Of a stretch of DNA of 64,000 bases, positions 23,090 through 34,414 are shown piece by piece. Both the position numbers and the translations under genes were made by a program. Location of the stretch: NCBI RefSeq assembly GCF_907164915.1, contig NC_061863.1:26455710-26519709 (forward strand), given 5' to 3'. The DNA comes from Impatiens glandulifera. Taxonomy: Eukaryota; Streptophyta; Magnoliopsida; Ericales; Balsaminaceae. The number at the start of each line of letters is the position of its first letter. Within the stretch, counting starts at the first letter, position 1. The notes below the pieces were generated by a model. That model made no database searches, had not been told where the DNA came from, and saw nothing but the letters and a program-made list of their open reading frames with translations.

Positions 23090-25025
23090 TTGAAATAAAT
23101 ACTAGAATTATTGTTGCTTGGCTGTAAAAGTAAAATACTGGAATTATTGTTGTTTGACTTGTGTTTCTTGTTGCTTTTATTTTCCTGGAATTCTTCTCTA
23201 TGCCACCTTTCAATCTTTTACTAGAGTTTATTTTCTTCTTTGCTTTAATTCCTTTGACTACCGTATATGTACCATCACCGGAAGTAAATCCAACGTGTGT
23301 TTCACTCATAATTTTTGTTGTAACTTATCATCCATTATCTTACATTAACTCAACAGAATTTCTTTAACATCTCTATAAGTGTCATCCCCTTCTATTGCAT
23401 TTGTAATCAAATGCATACAAAAGTCATACAATTCTTTATAGTGCTTATTTTGAAGTGTTCTTAGATCCAAAGTACTAATGTCCATATTCACCATCGAATA
23501 TGTAACTCCAAAATATTCATTTTTGTTGTTCAAGTCCACCTTCTCAATATCAACTCACTAGGAATCTTCATAATGTTTCTCATCGTGAATATCTTCAAAA
23601 TATAAGAACAAACAATCCCATCAAAATCAAATTTCAGGAAGCTACACTCAATTTTATCACATTATTTATCAACTATAATTATATGATGATATATCTTTTT
23701 GTGGGGAGTAATTTTATATTTAATGTATGTATCAAAATTTCAAAATTTCTACACCATTGTCAACCTCAATTGGGTATGACAAACATGGAACACTAGTAAT
23801 TGATTTAAAATATGCTTTTAACTCCTCATATATACGATCATTAATGAGTCTTTAGATTTGATTGAAAAATTTCAAGAACTTGTGTTTATAGGAGACATAG
23901 ATTTTCAAAAAACTATTCATGCTCTTACTTCTTTGAGTTGTAGTCATATTTGCACAAAATATATATCGTCCATATTCTAAAGCCCACTTTTTCTTAATGA
24001 AAAACATAGGCATCAACCAATCATTGTCTTCAAGTGAATACTTTGTCAACATTAGATTTTAGGTTTCAAGAAAATCTCCCTCTTCATCAAAATCATATAT
24101 ACATGAAGACAAATCTTTGGAAAACTCTATAAACTCATAGAAGACTCTCTTAAATGTATGGATGCATTTTCATAAATGTGTCAAATACACAAACAATGAT
24201 TTGTTTGAGGCCATTTTGATGGTAAAGTCTTTGTCATTGTCGCATATTGATTAGTAAGAATAGTTGTCATTTTTTTGTTAAACATAGTTGTAGTAAATGT
24301 CTTAGACAACTATTCAAAAGTCAAGACAAATTCATCATATAAAAAAGAGACACCAAAAGTATAGGTTGTTTGTGATGATTAACACCTGTAAATAATGCAA
24401 TTGATGACCTTCACTATTCTTCTTATAGGTCGTATCAAAGAAAAACTATGACTGTACATCTCCAAAGAATCCATAATCATCTCACATCTTAGCATCAACC
24501 CAAAACATTTTGGTTATTAAATCATCGACTACAAGTTGAATAGCACAATAAAAATTGGGATCATCAAACATTTTCTACAAATATTCGAGCACATCACCTG
24601 TATCTCCAATCTTACAATATCCTATTTGAGCTATTTTAAAATAGTAATAGTTTCTCACTATATAAAAAAAGAGTTCATTTGGATTGCAAATAGTTTTTGT
24701 AATCTTCTAAAATAAAACATACATTTTCCCTCCCACATACTTGTTTCACCTTAAGAGCATATGATGTCTTTGGAGGGATTTCCACATCATATGCCATCTC
24801 AATTTGTAAGTTTATAGATGTATAAATATTCCTTTTACATCTATAAAGGTGATAATTTTTAGACTTGCAAGTAGATGATTATGTTCACTGAGAAAGTCAA
24901 CTACTTTAAACACTTCATCATCCGCCCTATTTATCTTCATTTTACCTTCACAACCAAACCTTGTTTCGGACGACTATATTGAACATACACATCTATTTTA
25001 TCTTTTCTCCTTTGACCCTATGCAA
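23090..25025 (-). pseudogene. FAR1/FHY3-type Mutator-like transposase pseudogene 1
   Basis: Minus-strand frames give, from the 5' side, the end of a FAR1 DNA-binding domain (TRFGCEGKMKI...DFLSEHNHLLASLK, near 24890-24990), an EMAYDVEIPPKTSYALKVKQV spacer, a block FDDPNFYCAIQLVVDDLITKMFWVDAKM (near 24490-24570) and remnants of the MULE transposase domain. Later blocks are LEDNDWLMPMFFIKKKWALEYGRYIFCANMTTTQRSKSMNSF (24034-23910; the MTTTQRS signature is diagnostic) and a C-terminal piece FGVTYSMVNMDISTLDLRTLQNKHYKELYDF with a Lys-rich tail. In the family this protein binds and cuts transposon ends; some members became plant transcription factors. Many stops are present. The Gypsy-1 insertion abuts its 3' end at 23084. 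Palindrome arrays flank both sides. Confidence 0.8.
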
Positions 25026-25439
25026 TATAACAAAAAAATTATATCTAGTATTGAACCTGATTTATCATTGTATTTTATACTACGCCTTATACAAAATCTA
25101 ATTATTTTAACGAATACTAAATAAAATTCAAAGGCATCTCTTTTTTTCTCAAATAACCTTCCAATATGTGGTGTAAATTTTACCGAAATACTCTCAAAAT
25201 TATGACTATTTTGAACAAAATTTAATTGACATCGACAACTTGTAGATTCATTGTCGATTCTAGATCATTAATTTTTTTTTGTTAATAAACATTAAAAAAA
25301 TAATAATTAATGTGAAATTAAGGCATCAGTCAAGAAAATAAAATGAAAATAATTATGTTATATAAAAATAATAATTAATATTATTATTTATTAAAAAATT
25401 ATTATATTATATTCGATAAAAATGATTGTTAAATAAAAA

Positions 25440-25720
25440 ATTGTAAAACAGCTCCGGTGAAACGCGCTCAGGTGATATGCGCCTACTGGAGAACGCTATT
25501 CTAAGTGAAGCGCGATCTCGGGTGAAGCGCGATCTCGGGTGAAGCGCGCTTCTTCTGTCAGTGCTTTACTCTTTCAGGTGAAGCGTGTACTTAATGCTCT
25601 AAGATGAAGTGTTAAGGCATGACTTCATTTAAGAGCGTTAAGCTAGATGAATCACGCTTTACCTGAGAGTATTAAGATAAGTGAAGCGCACTTCACTTGA
25701 GAGTTGATGTATTAACATAA
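25440..25720. repeat. Palindrome array (right of FAR1 region 1)
   Basis: Units such as GGTGAAGCGCGATCTCGG and AAGTGAAGCGCACTTCACTTG, spaced by short sequences such as GAGTATTAAG. It shares the half-site GTGAAGCGC with the array at 17796-18910. Confidence 0.75.
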
Positions 25721-25739
25721 CCAGTTTACAATATTAAAG

Positions 25740-26403
25740 AAATATTATACCTCTCATCATTATCGTTGTTGTTTTTGTTTTTTAAATATTTATAAAATAG
25801 AATCTTCTTAGATATTCAAATAAAATAGAACCTTTTGTTTCGTGCAAATAGTGTTAAGGTACTATTTTGCGAGCTACGAATCTTGTTTCCAACGAAGAAT
25901 TGTAAATTTATGGTAAAGAAAGGTTAACTTTCGCGAGCTATAGAAATTATTTATGACAATTTGTGAATCGTATAGAGATGATCTTCTAATATTAATATTT
26001 TATTAAGTACGAACTATTAAAAGTTAATTGAAGATGAAGTGTCCGAGCGAGAATGAATTTAGGTGACAAATAGAGCGGTTGGTGGATCGGGCATTCATTC
26101 AGATTTATTTTTTAACCTAAATGTTATTTAATAATATAATAATGTTGCTGCATTGACACAAATTAGTCTAGAAGATCTAGATGGTCCTTATCACTCTTCT
26201 TAATTTCATTTGTTTTTCACCTAATATAATATATTTTATTAATATAATTATTAAAAAAAAGTAATTAATTAGAATTATATTTGTTTAATGCACTGTCTTA
26301 CTAAAATTTAGAGAAAAAAAAGGAAAGAAGTAAATATTATAGAAAAGAGAAAAAACATTTGTCTACAAAATAAATAAAAGTTGATAAATTAAGAGAGTCT
26401 ACT
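25740..26403. other. Intergenic DNA, nothing recognised
   Basis: No domain-bearing reading frame and no clear inverted or tandem repeat seen. It may contain the right end of the Mutator-like region 1, but no terminus could be placed. Confidence 0.4.
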
Positions 26404-27418
26404 TAGTTTAAATAAGAGAATGAGAATAAGAATGAGATTGATAAATATGTAAAGTGTGAATATGTATGATTAATAGAAGTGTAATGTTTGGTTATGAGTA
26501 TCAGTCATTCTCTATCACATTAATAATTTGGGTATTTCTAATTTATTAGATATTTATATTTTATTTTTTTTATTATATTTTTTTTATTTAATTAAAATAT
26601 TAATATTTTTATATTATAATGATTTAAAATATATAAAATATTGAAGATTATAATAATTTAATAAAATATAAACAACTAATATCTCTTTATACTAATTATA
26701 TATATATATATATATATATTTTAAAAATACTTATTAAAAAATAGTTGAATAGCTGAATGTTTCAAATATTTTCAAATTATAAATAATTTTTTTTTTTTTT
26801 TGAAGACAATGTCTTTCAAATATTATATATTAATAATTAATTAAATATTTAATAGATATATTACCAGAGGTATAATTTTTTAATAATACTTTTTATTAAA
26901 ATAGTTCATATTTAACTTTTTTTTTTATATTTTATATATATAAATTTTTTATTTTATTTTTAAAGTTTTATATTTTAATTAATTTATTATAATATTATTA
27001 TTAATATATAATATTTAAAATTAATCATATAAAAATGATTATATTATTATTAGTTATTATAATTATTATTAAAATTTTAAATAATTTCTTAATATTATTT
27101 AAATAAATAAAATAATTTTATTAAATAAATAAATCAAAACAATTATTATTATTTTAATTATAAAAGAACATTTAATATAATTATAAAATATATATATATA
27201 TATATAATATTATAATTATAATTATAATTATAATTATGAGAGAAAATATATGAGAGTAGACATCATTAGAGAAAGAGTCCATCGTACAGAAATGAGATTT
27301 ATTTCTCCCAATTTATAGAGAAAGGGATTTAGAGAGGAAGGATGATTCTGAATATACGATAATTAAATTATTAACCAAACACTTCAATTTATTCCCTTTT
27401 TCATTTCAAGTATCCCCT
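26404..27418. repeat. About 1-kb AT-rich dispersed repeat, most complete copy
   Basis: Left end TTTAAATAAGAGAATGAGAA; the right end read in reverse is GGGGATACTTGAAATGAAAA, a loose inverted match. The middle and right halves match 42127-43009 block by block (for example ATATTTAAAATTAATCATATAAAAATG), and the left part matches 330-790. A further copy of the left end lies near 28201-28260. It is probably a large non-autonomous DNA transposon. No coding capacity. Confidence 0.55.
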
Positions 27419-27643
27419 AAAAATAAATAAATTAAAAGACAAGAATTGCTAGGTTCAAGAAAATAAGTTCTTAATTTTGTTTTAATAATTATGTGTTAAT
27501 AATATATACAAAAGATATCATTTTTTAATAATTAATTAGAAATATTTAGATAATTTTATTTTAAATACAAGTGTGAGATATAATTAAACATGACAAATTT
27601 AAATGAATATATATTTAGTAGTTTTGGTTAATCTTCTTAATAT

Positions 27644-27946
27644 GGGTAAGGATCTGCTGTCCCAAAATATGTTCCACTTGCTGTATCATTCATCAAAACA
27701 ACATAATTTTGATAAATTAGACAAATAAAAAATTATATATATGAAATAAAACCTAAATTCTAAACCCTAAACCCTAAATTCTAAACCTTAAACTCTAAAT
27801 CTTAAATCCTAAATTTTAAACCCTAAAAAATTATATACATATGACATTTTATTTTAATATTTAATTTTCTTTTTCCTCTTTCCACACTCTTCTCTCTCCT
27901 ATGACACAGCAAGTGGAACATATTTTGGGACAGCAGATCCGAAACC
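27644..27946. mobile_element. Mutator-type MITE containing a telomere-like array
   Basis: Near-perfect terminal inverted repeats: GGATCTGCTGTCCCAAAATA (from 27650) recurs inverted up to 27940 as TATTTTGGGACAGCAGATCC. The match extends inward for about 40 bp with one mismatch, and imperfectly for six bases outward. A perfect 9-bp direct repeat TCTTAATAT (27635-27643 and 27947-27955) flanks it, the size made by Mutator transposases. No coding capacity. Confidence 0.85.
27751..27828. repeat. Degenerate telomere-type heptamer array (CCCTAAA)
   Basis: About eleven heptamers, three of them perfect CCCTAAA and the rest drifted (CTTAAAC, TCTAAAT, TCCTAAA). The array lies wholly inside the MITE at 27644-27946, so it moved as element cargo or grew in place. 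It is not a telomere scar in this locus. Confidence 0.8.
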
Positions 27947-27955
27947 TCTTAATAT

Positions 27956-28490
27956 ATTTATAATTTATATAATTAAAATGCATAATTTGATTTTTTTTTT
28001 TTAACTTTTATGAAAAATTTATATATTTCAACCTTACTTACATTGGTTGGTTGATAATATTTTACAATTTTATTTTTATTTTTTAATATTATTGTTGTTT
28101 GATATTTAAAGTCGAATAATTATCATTTATAACTAACTCATTTAAATCTATCTACTATTAAAAGTTTAGGTAAATCATATGTACAATTGGAAACATTTAG
28201 GGGTTGATTCAAATAAGAGAATAAAAATAAGAATTTAAATAAGATTGATATATTTGGAAATTAGAATGAGTGTGGAAAGGAATAATAAAACATTCATAGA
28301 AATATAATTTGACCACTTGAACAAAGTTAGTATGTTAGGGAATTTGTACAAAGTTACTATGTCAGGGGATTTGTATATGATAATGATAATTGACTACTTT
28401 TTTTTTTCTTTTTTGGATTATGATAAATATAATTACAACTTTTTTTTAAGTCTATATAACTATTCTCATTCTTATTAATAATTATGTTTA
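27956..28490. other. AT-rich spacer with a truncated copy of the AT-rich repeat
   Basis: Sequence near 28201-28310 repeats the left end of the 26404-27418 family (GATTCAAATAAGAGAATAAA). Nothing else recognised. Confidence 0.45.
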
Positions 28491-28547
28491 GGGCGTGTTC
28501 AGATTGGAGTTTTTAAAAAAACTTAGAGGGAAAAAATAATAATAATT
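28491..28547. mobile_element. Tourist-like MITE copy A, left part
   Basis: Starts GGGCGTGTTCAGATTGGAG directly after TTA (28488-28490). It is split by Copia-2 and continues at 41926-42126. The right end read in reverse is GGCCGTGTTCTTTTTGAG, followed by TTA. The TTA duplication and G-rich tips fit PIF/Harbinger (Tourist) elements. Confidence 0.7.
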
Positions 28548-29731
28548 TGTTAGGATCTAGGTCGCGGCTGGGGGACCGAGGTCTGACCGGTTAGCGCCTT
28601 CACTCAATGGTTGGTGTTTAATCCAGTTAGAGATTAATACCGGGTTTCAATACTACACAAACTGTCACAAACCCTTGAACCTAGTTCAAGTGCGGAAGTG
28701 GTTTATTTCAGGTTGAAGCAGCACACACACGGGATGAATAGAACCGAATTTAAATAAGGTCGGTTTGGAGTTGGGTGGGTCGGTTTTGGGACTTAGTGAG
28801 TCAGGTTAGATAGAATAGGTTGGAGTACAAGGCCGGTAGAAAGTAAATAATAAGGTAGAATTTTATGGATGTTCGGAGATAAACTCCTACGTCACCCCTT
28901 CCTCTCGAAACCACGAGAAGGATATTCACTAAGGAATACACAAACACAATCCGATCGAGACTTATTTTCTGCTCGATAACAGCCGTACAATTTTAACCGA
29001 AATTGTAATCACACTTCAAATAAGCACTTAAGCTCTAAATCTTGTAGACAGATAAACTTGCAATCGATGATTCTTAGAGCTTGTAGAGCTGGTAATCGTA
29101 CAATCAGAACTTGGGTTGTTAAAAATTCTTGGAACTGCATTTACTCCTCTTCAGCTCCTTCTTTTATAGGTGAAATGTGCCAACGGCCACATTTCATTTT
29201 CTTGAATCTGATTGGTTGAGCAGAGGTTCAGTGATTCGGACCTGGTGGTCTAGGCTTCCAGTGTATAGGTCAAACCGGCTAGGTTTGTCTTTTACTCAAT
29301 ATGGAAACTGTCGGTTGGACAGTTGCCTATACTTGGAGGATTGCGCCTCTGATTCGTCCCGGAGTGGAAAGATCTTGTCGGACGATCTTCTGCAACCTGC
29401 AGATTGTCTTCAGACTTGTATGAATATGGCAATACTGAAGTCTGTCCCTTCGGTATCATTCTCAACAGATACTCAAAGTATCTATTTGTACTGGCTGGTT
29501 GTTTATGTTAACCGGATGACTTCCGGTTTTTCCATAATTTCAGATTGACCGAATGTTCAATGATTTTGGCCTTCTGATTTGACCGGTCTTATCTTCTTGA
29601 TCGGTCAGGTTTTTGGTCGGTTGGGTTGCTTGACCGGTTGAGTAACTTGACCGGTTGAATTCTTTAACCGTTCCTGCACAAGAAGTTTGTTTTTGTTAAG
29701 TTTTATTTAACCGATCTAATTTTATCTAACA
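28548..29731 (-). repeat. 3' LTR of Copia-2
   Basis: Same length as its partner (1184 bp) with scattered substitutions. It shares with Copia-1 LTRs the core TTATGGATGTTCGGAG followed by CTCCTACGTCACCCCTTC, showing a common origin. Minus-strand TATA box CCTATAAAAG at 29161-29170. Confidence 0.94.
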
Positions 29732-29963
29732 ATTTCTCCCTTTTTGATTATTTTATTTAAAATATTCAAAACCATGTAAGAATGCAAATGTAGGCCGATT
29801 GTTTTTAAAAGTTTATTTGGCCGAATTTTTGGAAACTAACTTAGAAGAATTTTGGAAAATTTTTGAGAAAAAATTTTGGAAAATTTTATATTTTTATCTT
29901 ATCAATTTCTCCCTTTTTGATTATTTTATTTAAAATATTCAAAACCATGTAAGAATACAAATG
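29729..29963. repeat. Tandem duplication at the polypurine tract of Copia-2
   Basis: A block of about 65 bp (AATTTCTCCCTTTTTGATTA and onward through AAACCATGTAAGAATRCAAA) occurs at 29731-29795 and again at 29904-29965. The duplicated block contains the polypurine tract (minus strand TCAAAAAGGGAGAAAT), so the element has a second internal tract. Confidence 0.85.
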
Positions 29964-30073
29964 TAGGCCGGTTTCCAAAAATACTTGATATATATATAAA
30001 AATATACTAAGGTAAAGATACTTGATATATATAAAACTAAAGTAAACATAGGAAATATAAGTAAAGAAAGCCC

Positions 30074-32727
30074 CTATTTCTTCTTCCTGGGCGGCAAGTA
30101 TTTGTCCAACATTTCATTAGTTGCCTTTCCATTGACCACTGGAACAGGCCTGGAGGAGAATCCTTGACCGCCTGAAGTACCAGTGAAAGGGGAAACCGGT
30201 GGAGCAAACGATCTAATTGGAGCTACGTCAAGACCTCGCGATCTTTTGTTTAGCGGTATGGCTTCTTCCTCGAGATCTTCATCTTCATGTGAAACCGGGT
30301 TGCTTGGAGGGTCGACAACCGTGTCGGTAACTCTGTCTATTAACTTTGAGATGGCCGCCCTCTTGGAAAAATTCTTTCTCTTTCTTGTAACCGGACGGGA
30401 TGGTGAAGCAACCGCTTTGGACTTTTGATAAGCCTCGGCGAAGTCATTGTATGCTGTCTGTTGGCCGATTAGTCGAGCCGCATCTTCATTTCGCTGGATC
30501 TCCACGGCCGGTGCGATGTTTTCTAACGTTTGCATATGTCCGGCCAGGTTCGCATCCGCCAGTGCCGTTTCCTTTTGAATCCGGGTTTATTCGTCCAAGG
30601 CATCTTAAATTCGTTGATCCGCAAGCGCATTTGCTTCCTCAAGTGCCTTATCGGCTACCAACTTTGCCGCTATCATCTCAGCTAGCTGCTCGGTGACCGC
30701 TTTTAGATCGGCCTCGGTCTTGGCATGCTTTCCTTCAAGCATTGCCACTCTCTCAAGTGTAGAACCGGCCTGGACACCGGATTGAGCCAAATCCCCATCA
30801 ATCTTTTTTAGCTTTTGATCGGTTGTTAGTTGATTAAGTTCTGTCATACAGACCTTTTGGCTTGTAAGAGCGAGGTCGGCTTCCAACTTCTTAGTGACGG
30901 CCTCCAATGCCTTAGTTTTGTTGGTGTTATCATTGTACAAGAGGTCGGTCATGCCGTATTTGTCTTCAACGGACGTGATCCGTCCGACCGCGGTTTGTAG
31001 ATCTTTATTTGTGGACTCAATCATCTCGATGGATTTAGTCGCGGTTTCTTTTACCATCTTTTGCCACGACAGAATCGCGGCATTGACGAATTCCTCGATA
31101 AGGTCCTTTACCCTATCTTCTGTTACCGCTAGGACTGAATCCTCGATTTGAAGAGAGACTCGCTGATCGGTGGGCGGTGTACCCGTCTTGAGATCAATGT
31201 TGTTGATTGTGTGTTCCTGTTCCGGTGGGGAGAGAAATGCTCATTTTCGGCCGGATTTGGACCTCCTTCATCCTCAGGTGGAGATCTAGAGAAATGTGAC
31301 GCCTCCTGATGTTCGGGTTCAGATTCCAACCGTGCCATCTCCTCGGTCAGTTCCCGTTCTTTGACCGCTAGCATGTCCAACACCAAGATCTCAAATTGAG
31401 AGTCCGCTGTCCCTGGGATATGCTTTCATTGAAGACGTTGAATGTGTTCGGTGAGCCCCAGTAACCGAGCATGCGGTTCGACCATCCTACTTCGTCGAAG
31501 AGCGGTCAAGACGCTCTGAGCCTTTGTTAGGTTGATTACTTCTGCTTCCATCTCAACCAGTGTTTCAACTTTTCGGTTAGATGGGAGGTCCGATAGCATA
31601 TTGTTGTAGAATATTTCTTGCCGGTTCAGGGCCCAGTGATAGTAGACGTCGGTTGCCGCGTGAGCCTGCTCATGAATTTCTTCCATGATTCGGTTGACGA
31701 GGTCCTCGCCCGTTTGCCGGATGTGTTCGTCCGAGGTATTCGTTTGCCCAGTCGGACCGGTTTCTTCATCGTCAGTTCTTGCCGATTGTTCCTCGACTAC
31801 CGACTCTTTTCATTTCATAGTCCGATTTTCTCCGGTGTGTTGTGAAGCGGTTCGGCCCGAGCTGGATGCCGAATTTTCAGTGTTGAGGGTGTCGGACTGC
31901 GGATTAGCCGATCCGGTTGGTTGCTTATCCGCCTTGCTTCCGGATTTTTCTTTGACCGGAGCCGTTTTCTTTCTAGCTTGTCTCTTCTTTCGGCCGCTTG
32001 TAGAACCGGAGACCTTCTTTTTGCCTTGCTTGTCCTCCGGTTTAAGAAATTGATGGGATTTTATAACTTTGCTAGGCGGAAGAAAAACACCGGGGCCGGT
32101 GTTAGCGTTGAAATGACGCATCAGCTTGCCTAGTGGGACGGCGTACCCCCATGATCGTTTGAATGACGGATCTACCATCTCAAATAAGTTGGAAAATATT
32201 ACCTTCGCCCAGTTAATTTTGGTGCCGTTGATTAAACCGACAATCATATCAATCTTCATTCGGGTGAGGCTATCATAGTTGCCTCCCCGTGCCTGAACCG
32301 ACTTAGATAGGATTTCACATAGCGGTCCGAGTTTCGTCTTGAGTGATGTTTTCTTACCGGATACCGTTATTGGCACCTCAGTATCCGAAATATTCCGGAA
32401 AGCTGCTTGGAATGCTTCTTCGTCTATAAACACCGAGAAGTCACTCCCCTCGGTTGGTAGATGAAGGACCTCAGCAACTGACTCCATGGTGAGGTTGAAC
32501 GGTTTTCCGCCTATAGTTGCGGTTATCGTCCCTTCGGTGAGAACGGCGGATTAAAAGAACTCGGTAACCGCCTCTTGATATAAAACGAGCGGCCTGTTCA
32601 AGAAATGTTCGAGACCAGACTCGGAGATCTGGGTTAACACTCGTTTTGCTTCCGCCGAACCATTTGCTCGAACTTCATCGAAGTCGACTTGGATGATGTG
32701 GGTGAAGAGCACAGATTCACGGCCCAT
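30074..32727 (-). pseudogene. Copia-2 extra gene C: N-terminal domain, basic linker, coiled-coil tail
   Basis: The ATG at 32727 opens MGRESVLFTHIIQVDFDEV, then GLEHFLNRPLVLYQEAVTEFF, a stop, GTITATIGGKPFNLT, VLHLPTEG, NYDSLTRMKIDMIVG and NWAKVIFSNLFEMV. These are the same positional blocks as in copies A, B and D. After about residue 240 come a Lys/Arg-rich linker (GKKKVSGSTSGRKKRQARKK, near 32040-31980, a likely nuclear signal), Ser/Thr/Glu-rich sequence, and a long Lys/Glu/Ala helical segment (31057-30605, probably coiled coil). A Pro/Arg segment follows, with a C-terminal PPRKKK. Full length is near 880 codons. One TAG/TAA-type stop follows the linker and about three frame changes come after it. 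A TATA-like box lies 110-120 bases upstream. Function unknown; a nuclear protein is inference from the basic clusters. Confidence 0.75.
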
Positions 32728-32836
32728 TGTAGGTTGAAGAGAGTGAGATATCGAAGGATTCAGAGTTTTCGAAAGATTTGAGAGCTAGAGAGAGAAAGCC
32801 GTTTCGCGTGAGAATAAAATAAAATGGCTTAGGACC

Positions 32837-32846
32837 CTATTTATAG
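32837..32846 (-). promoter_or_regulatory. TATA-like box upstream of extra gene C
   Basis: Minus strand CTATAAATAGGGTCC, 110-120 bases before the ATG at 32727. A related string CTATTTAAGGGACC lies at the same relative place upstream of gene B. Confidence 0.55.
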
Positions 32847-33275
32847 TCGCGGGTTGAAATTTCAACCGCCGCGAACCGTCACATTAGGATTGGGCGGGAA
32901 TTTTCCCTCCAAAATGCTTTGGGCGGCAAATGATGGGTGAGAAACTTTGAGCGGGCTTTTAATGCGGTTATTTAACCGGCGATGAAGCGGTTTGTTCTTG
33001 TAACCGATTATGAAGCGGTTATTCAACTGGTGAAGAGGCGGTTATGTAATGTAACCGTTCTATTTATGAGACGGTTATTTAATCGGAGATGACTCGGATT
33101 ATGTTTAACCGGTTGAACTTTTAGACAGATTTTTTTTTTTTAATTTCGCAATTCCGAACCAAATTTTGGACTTTACTAAATTTTGAGCACATTGATTTAA
33201 GTGATCATTTCAATAAAAGGAGTGACATAGAAGATACCGATACAGAATCGGTTTAGAGTACATAAAGGAACAGAC

Positions 33276-33976
33276 TTATGTAACTACCATTCTATTGAAT
33301 CTGTCCACCACCATTTCCTTGTGGAGGACACTTGAGAAGCACACCGGGGTACCCGGTCCAAGATGTTGATTGTGTGTACGAAGGAACCTGCTAATGTGAG
33401 GAGCATACCCGAAACCTTTCTGTGTTTCGACCATGGTCTTCAGGTTATTGAAGATGACCGATGACCAGTTGATAGGGGTGTTGCTGATGATGTAGGTCAT
33501 CATGTCGAAGAGTTTCTTTGAGTAGTGTTGATTTGGAGATTGACAGATGATGGATCGGTTGACGATCTCGTAAAGAAGTTGAATGTGATGGGCGAGGCGG
33601 GTTTTCAAGCCGTGGTTCTCCACCGGTACTTCGGTTCCAGAGAAAAATTGCGCATAGTCAGCCGTTGCACTTCCCACCCGGGATGGGAAGTCAGAGAACC
33701 CTTTAGTGGGCAGTCTGAACATCCGGGAGAATTCGCTTTCACGAAGAACATAATGGTGATTTTTCACCATGGAAATAATGGCATCACCGGATATGATAGC
33801 ATTTATGAAGAATTCCATTACTTTGGAATGAAGACGGGTTCGACTTCTTCGAGAAAATCCTGAAGGCCGGTGTCGATTAGGGATTCAAATAGAACTTCCT
33901 TTACTTCAATATCCTCAATCGTGAGGACGGAGTTGAAGTCGATGCATATATAGTTTCTTAGTGTGCGGTTCGACAT
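33276..33976 (-). pseudogene. Copia-2 extra gene B: single-domain copy
   Basis: The ATG at 33976 opens MSNRTLRNYICIDFNSVLTI, then LFESLIDTGLQDFLEEV. A frame change near 33825 leads to MEFFINAIISGDAI, FSRMFRLPTKGFSDFPSRVG, ENHGLKTRLAHHIQLLYEIV, KLFDMMTYIISNTPINWSSV and IFNNLKTMVETQKGFGYAPH. The order and spacing match copies A, C and D. It ends at 33276 with little beyond the domain, about 233 codons in all. A TATA-like box lies about 90 bases upstream. Apart from the one frame change the reading is open, so it decayed late or little. No enzyme motif recognised. Confidence 0.75.
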
Positions 33977-34060
33977 TCTTTCAAATTTTTCCAAGAGAGA
34001 GAGAGTTTAAGAAATTTTGATTTGTTTGGAGGTATGTTGAATTTGACAGGATGAGGTCCC

Positions 34061-34068
34061 TTAAATAG
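34061..34068 (-). promoter_or_regulatory. TATA-like box upstream of extra gene B
   Basis: Minus strand ATCTATTTAAGGGACC, about 90 bases before the ATG at 33976. Confidence 0.45.
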
Positions 34069-34414
34069 ATTTGAGATTGGAGGGAAAATAGGGGCATTTA
34101 ATGCTGAAATTCAGTTTTGTCTTATTTATGATGGGAATATTTATGTTTCCAAAACTCCTTGGGAAGTGGTTCCTTTTGACCGGTTGCGGAGCTCGAGGTG
34201 GAGAATTTATTTGGAAAGTAACTAAGTTTGTGTAATTTCCCATGTAGTTGGAAATTGAAAGTTACTTTTCATTAATGAAAGGAAGTACACGAAACCGAAC
34301 GGGACATAGTTAAAGCCGAAAACGACATAGACTAAACCGAATTGATCATAATGGAGTGGGATAATAATACAACCGGTGCGTACAACAAAATGACCGGTTG
34401 TAGGAAGGAGTGAC

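Noticed and set aside
27751..27828. Reading the CCCTAAA array as an ancient telomere or chromosome-fusion point
   Set aside because: It is enclosed by a MITE's inverted ends and target duplication.
31618..32133. Plus-strand frames over the Copia-2 extra gene C
   Set aside because: They are antisense shadows; the minus strand has the conserved domain blocks and basic linker.
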